Shown piece by piece: positions 6,593 through 10,480 of a stretch of 10,480 nt of DNA. The notes below the pieces were generated by a model. It did not search any database and was not told where the DNA came from. It saw nothing but the letters and a program-made list of their open reading frames with translations. Origin of the DNA: Undibacterium sp. (lineage in GTDB: Bacteria > Pseudomonadota > Gammaproteobacteria > Burkholderiales > Burkholderiaceae_D); assembly GCA_019752975.1 (NCBI GenBank), contig JAIELM010000439.1, positions 1 to 10,480 of the forward strand, given 5' to 3'. Both the position numbers and the translations under genes were made by a program. The stretch's first letter is position 1; each line of letters starts with the position of its first letter.

Positions 6593-6602
6593 GTGCTAGC
6601 AC
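6593..6602. promoter_or_regulatory. Perfect 10-bp palindrome in the serine protease leader
   Basis: GTGCTAGCAC is a perfect palindrome about 20 bp upstream of the ATG at 6572 and just before the ribosome binding site. It is well placed for an operator or a small RNA hairpin, but short palindromes arise by chance and no second copy was noticed. Confidence 0.25.
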
Positions 6603-6648
6603 AATTGCCGACACTCAAGGGAGTATTCATGGAATTAAAATTTGAGTA

Positions 6649-6671
6649 AAGTATTCTTAAAAAAATACTAT
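6649..6671 (-). promoter_or_regulatory. AT-rich palindrome shared by both protease genes (copy 2)
   Basis: On the minus strand it begins ATAGTATTT and ends GAATACTT, with AGTATT/AATACT as the inverted arms. It differs from the copy at 3205-3226 only in the centre, which is one base longer. It lies about 77-99 bp upstream of the serine protease ATG, a typical activator or operator distance. Confidence 0.45.
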
Positions 6672-6947
6672 ATTTATGAAAGAATTTTTACATAATTTGT
6701 GGTTTTTTATACCGAACCTAACATCTTCAAAAATTCAAAATCAGACACTGCACAGGAGAAATAAAAGTTTTAGCATTCATCACACTTAAAATTTTACAAT
6801 AAAATTATTTATAGTTATTTTTTATTCCTACAGAGATCACTTTTCAAACCTAAGGCTTCGTCTTTGAGCAATGGCAAAAATGGCTGATCTTTGGCTTCAT
6901 CCTAAAACCGATGATTGACCGCACAGCTTTATCAATAATTTCTTGAT
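6672..6947. other. Gene-free AT-rich spacer
   Basis: No gene is supported. On the minus strand a short open stretch (6843 to about 6956, containing NQEIIDKAVRSIIGF) looks protein-like and may be the worn tail of a transposase, but it has no start and is too short to assign. AAAACCGATGATTGACC at 6904-6920 matches 3348-3364 with one mismatch. Confidence 0.4.
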
Positions 6948-6990
6948 TAGGACTTATCCCAAATTGCGCTGTCTAGGCGCGAAGACTAAG
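6948..6990. repeat. Diverged half copy of the MITE-like element
   Basis: TAGGACTTAT at 6948-6957 is followed by 6961-6990, which matches the reverse complement of the right half of the 108-bp element at 26 of 30 positions (AAATTGCGCTG, CTAGGCGCG and AAG are conserved blocks). The copy ends exactly where the stop codon of the zinc-ribbon membrane protein gene begins. Confidence 0.6.
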
Positions 6991-7440
6991 CTATAGGCTT
7001 GCGTAACGATCCTCTTCATTTAAAACAGACTTTCGTGCTCGCAGCCAACGCACTATATCGATAGCGCACCAAATAGCGATCAACGAGATCAAACCGATTC
7101 TAATTTCCGATGTCCGTGGCAAGAACAAATAGATTATATAAAAGTAGTAAAGAATTCGAAATTCCCATGACCCCTTATCAATTGCCTTCTTATCGCGCAG
7201 GAAAACTAGGCAGTGAGGGCACTGTGGCCTGAAGGTTTGCGGGCAATACCACTTAGCGTTCGGTGGCCATAAAGTCGACCGTGCTTTATCAAATAGATGA
7301 CGGCATTCTGGGCAGCGATATATGCCATTATATTGATCGGTTTTAGGCGCCAAGAATTCAGGTTCACATACTTTGCAAATAGCGTTTTGGTTGACCAATA
7401 AGGAGCCACAATTTTCACAGATATTTTTTTTATTAGGCAT
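6991..7440 (-). CDS. Zinc-ribbon membrane protein of unknown function
   Basis: A 149-residue protein that I cannot assign to a named family. Two cysteine clusters look like zinc ribbons: C8-x2-C11 with C22-x2-C25, then C43-x2-C46 with C74-x2-C77, plus C66. The C-terminal third is hydrophobic, with a short segment around 96-108 (ILYYFYIIYLFL) and a clearer transmembrane helix around 113-133, followed by a basic stretch RWLRARK. The likely layout is a cytoplasmic zinc-binding head on a membrane hairpin. An in-frame stop lies 21 bases upstream of the ATG, and no Shine-Dalgarno sequence is seen there; the minus-strand leader reads CTCCTTTAAT. The start lies only 18 bp from the stop of an IS30 remnant, so the original promoter may have been lost. 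The 3' end abuts a repeat half copy. Probably a real gene; expression is uncertain. Confidence 0.65.
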   Translation of the reverse strand: MPNKKNICENCGSLLVNQNAICKVCEPEFLAPKTDQYNGIYRCPECRHLFDKARSTLWPPNAKWYCPQTFRPQCPHCLVFLRDKKAIDKGSWEFRILYYFYIIYLFLPRTSEIRIGLISLIAIWCAIDIVRWLRARKSVLNEEDRYASL

Positions 7441-7458
7441 ATTAAAGGAGACTTGAAT

Positions 7459-7635
7459 TCAACAGCGAAGTGCAACACTTACGTCCCTGTTATGCCAAAT
7501 GCTAGGTAAGTCGTGAAATACTTCATAGGGCGTTTTAAAGCCTAGACATTTTCTGGGACGGTGGTTCAATTGATTCAATGCGAAGCTTACCCCATCTACA
7601 CTCACTTTACGTAAATCTGTCCCTTTAGGGAAAGA
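7459..7635 (-). pseudogene. IS30-family transposase, C-terminal remnant
   Basis: The last 58 codons of an IS30-type DDE transposase remain. The recognised blocks are FPKGTDLRKVS, LNHRPRKCLGFKTPYEVF and the VALRC tail. In the family, the catalytic Glu lies just upstream of the PKGTD block, so this remnant lacks the whole catalytic core; full proteins are a little over 300 residues. The frame is open further upstream to 7755, but that part overlaps the 3' end of the phzF-like gene and does not look like transposase. Homology stops at about 7635, right beside a GACACC-type repeat. In IS30 elements the terminal repeat lies near the transposase 3' end, so the sequence around 7450-7485 may be the old right end. 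Confidence 0.85.
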
Positions 7636-7649
7636 TTGTATGTCAAGAC

Positions 7650-7673
7650 CCGACACCAATCTCCTGACACCAG
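7650..7673 (-). repeat. TTGGTGTCGG short repeat pair, phzF-distal side
   Basis: On the minus strand CTGGTGTCAG (7673-7664) and TTGGTGTCGG (7659-7650) lie in tandem, and the second is followed by GTCTTGACAT. The pair sits between the phzF-like stop codon and the IS30 remnant and reads away from the gene. Copies of the same motif lie on the other side of the gene at 8621-8649, in inverse orientation. Confidence 0.5.
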
Positions 7674-7681
7674 TCTTCTTT

Positions 7682-8584
7682 TTAGATTTCGATATCTGTA
7701 TCGAAAACTTTGACGGCATGACCAAAAATGCTAACCTGCGTCGGAGCGCCTTCACCGTCTATTGCTACTTTTACGTCAACGTAGCCCTTTCGTCCCATAG
7801 TCTCGCCTTGCATCGCAGTAAATCGGAATTCAGATTCAGAATAGGCGACTAGTTTATTTGCAACTAGGTATGCACCCAAAGGACCATTCGCGTTACCTGT
7901 TACCGGATCCTCATTTATCCCAATGGCAGGAGCAAACATTCTGCCGCAAATAAGCACGTCATCTTCCGTTGAGTCAAAGGTAAAAACATAATAGCCGTCA
8001 CATTGAACCTCTCGACTAATCACTTTCAATGCATCTAAATTCGGCTCTAACGCATTTAGCCGAGACTTGGAATGAATTCCTATCATTATCTTCGAATGCC
8101 CGGTAGACGCTACTCCAATCGGGCATCGCACATCTACATCGTTACTTTCTAAGCCGAGAGCACCAATAATACGTTGCTTGATTTCATCTGCAAAAGGAGG
8201 TTCTAACACCACCTGGCCTTGAACCATCTCTACCTTCGGATGATCATCTGATTGATACAAACTTATTGAGAGTATCCCTGCACCGGTTCTTATTCGTGTT
8301 GATATCGATGATAATCGGTTTTCTAGTGATAGCGCATAGCCAGATGCCACGGTAGCATGCCCACATACTGGGACTTCTGTTGTCGGCGTGAAGTACCGAA
8401 TATGAAAGTCATGATCAGACGCCGATGCAGAGAAAATGAAGGCAGTTTCTGAATTATTCAACTCGCGCGCGAGGCCTTGCATTTGATGATCTGACATACC
8501 ATCTGCGTTAGTCACGACACCTGCGGGGTTTCCGGTAAATCGAAGCTTGGTGAATGCATCAATCTGATAGACTTTTCTTTTCAT
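7682..8584 (-). CDS. PhzF-family isomerase-like protein
   Basis: A 300-residue protein of the PhzF/YddE family (diaminopimelate-epimerase fold), close to the usual length. Recognised motifs are QIDAF at 7-11, FTGNPAGV at 16-23, NNSETAF with the conserved catalytic Glu46, RYFTPTTEVPVCGHAT at 63-78, and FAPAIGINEDPVTGNANG around 217-234. PhzF itself isomerises dihydro-3-hydroxyanthranilate in phenazine synthesis, but no phenazine genes are present and most family members have unknown substrates, so only a cytosolic isomerase-like role is proposed. The ATG at 8584 has GGAG five bases upstream. It lies 176 bp downstream of ycaO on the same strand with a REP-like palindrome between, so co-transcription is doubtful. 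Short inverted repeats on both sides suggest that it may have arrived as a unit. Confidence 0.9.
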   Translation of the reverse strand: MKRKVYQIDAFTKLRFTGNPAGVVTNADGMSDHQMQGLARELNNSETAFIFSASASDHDFHIRYFTPTTEVPVCGHATVASGYALSLENRLSSISTRIRTGAGILSISLYQSDDHPKVEMVQGQVVLEPPFADEIKQRIIGALGLESNDVDVRCPIGVASTGHSKIMIGIHSKSRLNALEPNLDALKVISREVQCDGYYVFTFDSTEDDVLICGRMFAPAIGINEDPVTGNANGPLGAYLVANKLVAYSESEFRFTAMQGETMGRKGYVDVKVAIDGEGAPTQVSIFGHAVKVFDTDIEI

Positions 8585-8620
8585 TATCTCTCCGTAAATC
8601 TAACGAATATGTTGGGAATG

Positions 8621-8649
8621 TTGGTGTCGGGCTTGCATGTTGGTGTCGG
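8621..8649 (+). repeat. TTGGTGTCGG short repeat pair, ycaO-proximal side
   Basis: TTGGTGTCGG occurs at 8621-8630, followed by GCTTGCAT, and again at 8640-8649. The first copy resembles, in inverse orientation, the motif at 7659-7636 beyond the other end of the phzF-like gene. GGTGTC(A/G)GGTCTTGACA-type repeats are, to my recollection, dispersed in some gammaproteobacterial genomes. Confidence 0.5.
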
Positions 8650-8653
8650 TCAT

Positions 8654-8726
8654 GTAGTGCGGGTGAAACCCGCGCTGGTTTAGCTGGTTTATTAAGCATA
8701 TACCGCGCGGGTTTCACCCGCCCTAC
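8654..8726. repeat. REP-like palindrome with 22-bp arms
   Basis: The left arm at 8654-8675 (GTAGTGCGGGTGAAACCCGC plus GC) and the right arm at 8705-8726 are inverted copies with one mismatch, around a 29-nt centre. Each arm also contains an inner palindrome, GCGGGT-GAA-ACCCGC. Copies of GTAGGGCGGGTGAAACCCGC are a common dispersed repeat in gammaproteobacteria. Lying 35 bp after the ycaO stop, it could stabilise the 3' end of that mRNA or end transcription. Confidence 0.85.
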
Positions 8727-8760
8727 GAAACGTTGATATTCGAACAGTCCCACACTTCCA

Positions 8761-10480
8761 TTAACTAGACGCAGCACCAAACCTCCCCCTCACCAAATGC
8801 AATTTCCGATAACTATCAATCAAACGCTGGTGCCTATCCAAGCCCTCCAACTTCATACTGGTAGGCGTTAAGCCGAAGAAGCGCACGCTGCCGTCAACCG
8901 AGCCAATCACCGCGTCCATGCGCTCGTTGCCAAACATGCGGCGGAAATTGGTTTCGTAATCATCCAGCTCTAAGTCCTCATCCAGCATAACCTCTAACAC
9001 CACATTTAAGGCTTGATAAAATAAGCCGCGTTCAACCGTGTTGTCGTTGTATTGCAGGAAGGCTTCTACCTCTTCTTTCGCCTCTTCCAATTGCTGTAAG
9101 GCGAGCTGTATCAGTAATTTTAACTCTAGTACGGTGAGTTGACCCCAGACTGTATTTTCGTCAAATTCGATACCGATTAAAGTGGCGATGTCGCTGTAGT
9201 CGTCTAGTTCGTTGTTCTCTAAACGTTCGAGCAGCGCTTCCAGCTGGGCGTCGCCTAGCTGATGCAAATTGAGGATATCGGCGCGGAACAACAAGGCCTT
9301 GTTGGTGTTATCCCAGATCAAGTCTTCGATGGGATACACTTCGGAATAGCCGGGTACCAAAATCCGGCAGGCAGTCGCGCCTAGTTGGTCGTATACCGCT
9401 TGATAGACTTCATTGCCCATTTCTTCGAGGATGCCGAACAATGTGGCTGCCTCGTCTGCATTGGCATTTTCGCTTTCGCTAGTGAAATCCCATTCTACAA
9501 ATTGGTAGTCGGCCTTGGCACTAAAAAAGCGCCACGACACGACGCCGCTGGAATCAATGAAATGCTCCACAAAGTTATTCGGCTCCGTCACGGCATTGCT
9601 GACAAAGGTGGCTTGCGGCAAATCGTTGAGGCCTTCAAAACTGCGACCTTGCAGCAATTCGGTCAGGCTACGTTCTAGCGCTACCTCTAGGCTTGGGTGT
9701 GCGCCGAACGAGGCAAACACGCCGCCGGTGCGCGGGTTCATTAGCGTCACGCACATCACGGGAAATTGTCCGCCTAGTGAGGCGTCTTTGACCAACACCG
9801 GAAAGCCCTGCTCTTCTAAACCTTGAATGCCAGCAACGATGCTGGGATATTTCGCCAGCACTTCTGATGGCACGTCCGGCAAGGCGATTTCACCCTCTAG
9901 AATTTCGCGTTTTACCGCCCGTTCAAAAATTTCGGACAGACATTGCACCTGCGCTTCGGCCAGCGTATTACCAGCACTCATGCCATTGCTGGCGAATAGA
10001 TTTTCGATCAAGTTGGATGGAAAATACACGACTTCGCCATCCGACTGGCGCACGAAGGGCAATGAGCAGATACCACGCTCACTATTGCCAGAATTAGTGT
10101 CGATCAAATGCGCGCCACGCAATTCACCATCGGGGTTATAGATCTCTAGGCAGTAGTCATCCAAAATTTCTTTGGGCAATGCGTCCTTTTTGCCGGGCTT
10201 AAACCAGCGCTCGTTCGGATAATGAACAAAGGCGGCGTTGGCGATGTCTTCGCCCCAGAACGAACCTGCATAAAAATGGTTGCAACTGAGTCGCTCGATA
10301 TACTCGCCCAATGCCGATGCTAAGGCGCTTTCTTTGGTCGCGCCTTTGCCATTGGTAAAACACATGGGCGAGTTCGCATCGCGGATATGTAGCGACCAAA
10401 CATTCGGAATAATATTGCGCCACGACGCGATTTCAATCTTGATGCCCAAACCTGCCAACAGTCCGGACATATTGGCGATG
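8761..10480 (-). CDS. ycaO: YcaO-type ATP-grasp-like protein, 5' end beyond the window
   Basis: At least 572 residues of a YcaO protein like that of E. coli (586 residues), which binds ATP in a fold of its own and is reported to potentiate RimO-dependent methylthiolation of ribosomal protein S12. The N-terminal YcaO domain (about the first 370 residues) has NGKGATKESALASALGEYIE with the ATP/Mg glutamates, and GMSAGNT followed by SEIFERAVK. The acidic, helical C-terminal region matches E. coli YcaO rather than azoline cyclodehydratases, and the C-terminus (GRFGAASS) lacks their PxPxP ending; no precursor peptide or partner protein is nearby. The internal ATG at 10470 is not the start: the frame stays open to the edge, and I-A-N-M aligns with I-A-R-F in E. 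coli, where about 16 further residues precede it. The gene is therefore 5'-partial here. Confidence 0.93.
   Translation of the reverse strand, partial: IANMSGLLAGLGIKIEIASWRNIIPNVWSLHIRDANSPMCFTNGKGATKESALASALGEYIERLSCNHFYAGSFWGEDIANAAFVHYPNERWFKPGKKDALPKEILDDYCLEIYNPDGELRGAHLIDTNSGNSERGICSLPFVRQSDGEVVYFPSNLIENLFASNGMSAGNTLAEAQVQCLSEIFERAVKREILEGEIALPDVPSEVLAKYPSIVAGIQGLEEQGFPVLVKDASLGGQFPVMCVTLMNPRTGGVFASFGAHPSLEVALERSLTELLQGRSFEGLNDLPQATFVSNAVTEPNNFVEHFIDSSGVVSWRFFSAKADYQFVEWDFTSESENANADEAATLFGILEEMGNEVYQAVYDQLGATACRILVPGYSEVYPIEDLIWDNTNKALLFRADILNLHQLGDAQLEALLERLENNELDDYSDIATLIGIEFDENTVWGQLTVLELKLLIQLALQQLEEAKEEVEAFLQYNDNTVERGLFYQALNVVLEVMLDEDLELDDYETNFRRMFGNERMDAVIGSVDGSVRFFGLTPTSMKLEGLDRHQRLIDSYRKLHLVRGRFGAASS

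Noticed and set aside
7640..7755. N-terminal extension of the IS30 remnant to an ATG at 7755
   Set aside because: Residues before SFPKGTD do not resemble transposase and overlap the 3' end of the phzF-like gene.
8559..8780. Short open frames on both strands over the phzF-ycaO spacer
   Set aside because: They are created by the REP-like palindrome and have no protein-like features.
8761..10480. YcaO as part of a thiazole/oxazole-modified peptide cluster
   Set aside because: The sequence follows the E. coli YcaO type with its long C-terminal region and no PxPxP end; no precursor peptide, E1-like or dehydrogenase gene is nearby.

Overview
The window reads as a chromosomal accessory region of a gammaproteobacterium with moderate to low GC (judged by eye). 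The strongest taxonomic pointer is a full-type YcaO protein at the right edge that aligns from memory with E. coli YcaO over its whole visible length. REP-like palindromes, decayed insertion sequences and a truncated group II intron fit the same picture. No genus can be named from the sequence alone. No tRNA, rRNA or CRISPR array was seen.

Left part (1-875): debris. It holds the first 59 codons of a Fic-family gene that then ends, a short 11-bp tandem array, an unidentified reading frame broken by one in-frame TGA, a 20-23 bp inverted repeat and a 16-bp tandem duplication.

Centre (876-6700): a secretion locus. Two large exported proteases lie on the minus strand: a reprolysin-type zinc metalloprotease (HExxHxxGxxHD) with two PPC domains, and a lysyl-endopeptidase-like serine protease with one PPC domain and a P/proprotein-convertase domain. 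Between them, on the plus strand, is a 66-codon gene for an exported peptide whose six mature cysteines include the CX3C-X12-CX3C spacing of alpha-hairpinins, a fold that in plants includes trypsin inhibitors. It has its own promoter-like box, a 5'-leader hairpin and a good ribosome binding site, and shares a terminator-like hairpin with the convergent serine protease gene. Both protease genes carry an almost identical AT-rich palindrome upstream, suggesting joint control.

The space between the metalloprotease and the peptide gene (3057-4287) contains a hairpin-rich stretch, a 108-bp MITE-like element, and the 5' piece of a group II intron on the minus strand. The intron's 5' splice site can be placed because the last six exon bases (IBS1) are complementary to a CAAGAG in the intron (EBS1). 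The MITE-like element marks where the intron is cut off, and a related half copy sits at 6948-6990.

Right part (6991-10480), all minus strand: a zinc-ribbon membrane protein, the C-terminal remnant of an IS30 transposase, a PhzF-family isomerase-like gene flanked by outward-facing short repeats, a 22-bp REP-like palindrome, and ycaO, whose start lies beyond the window.
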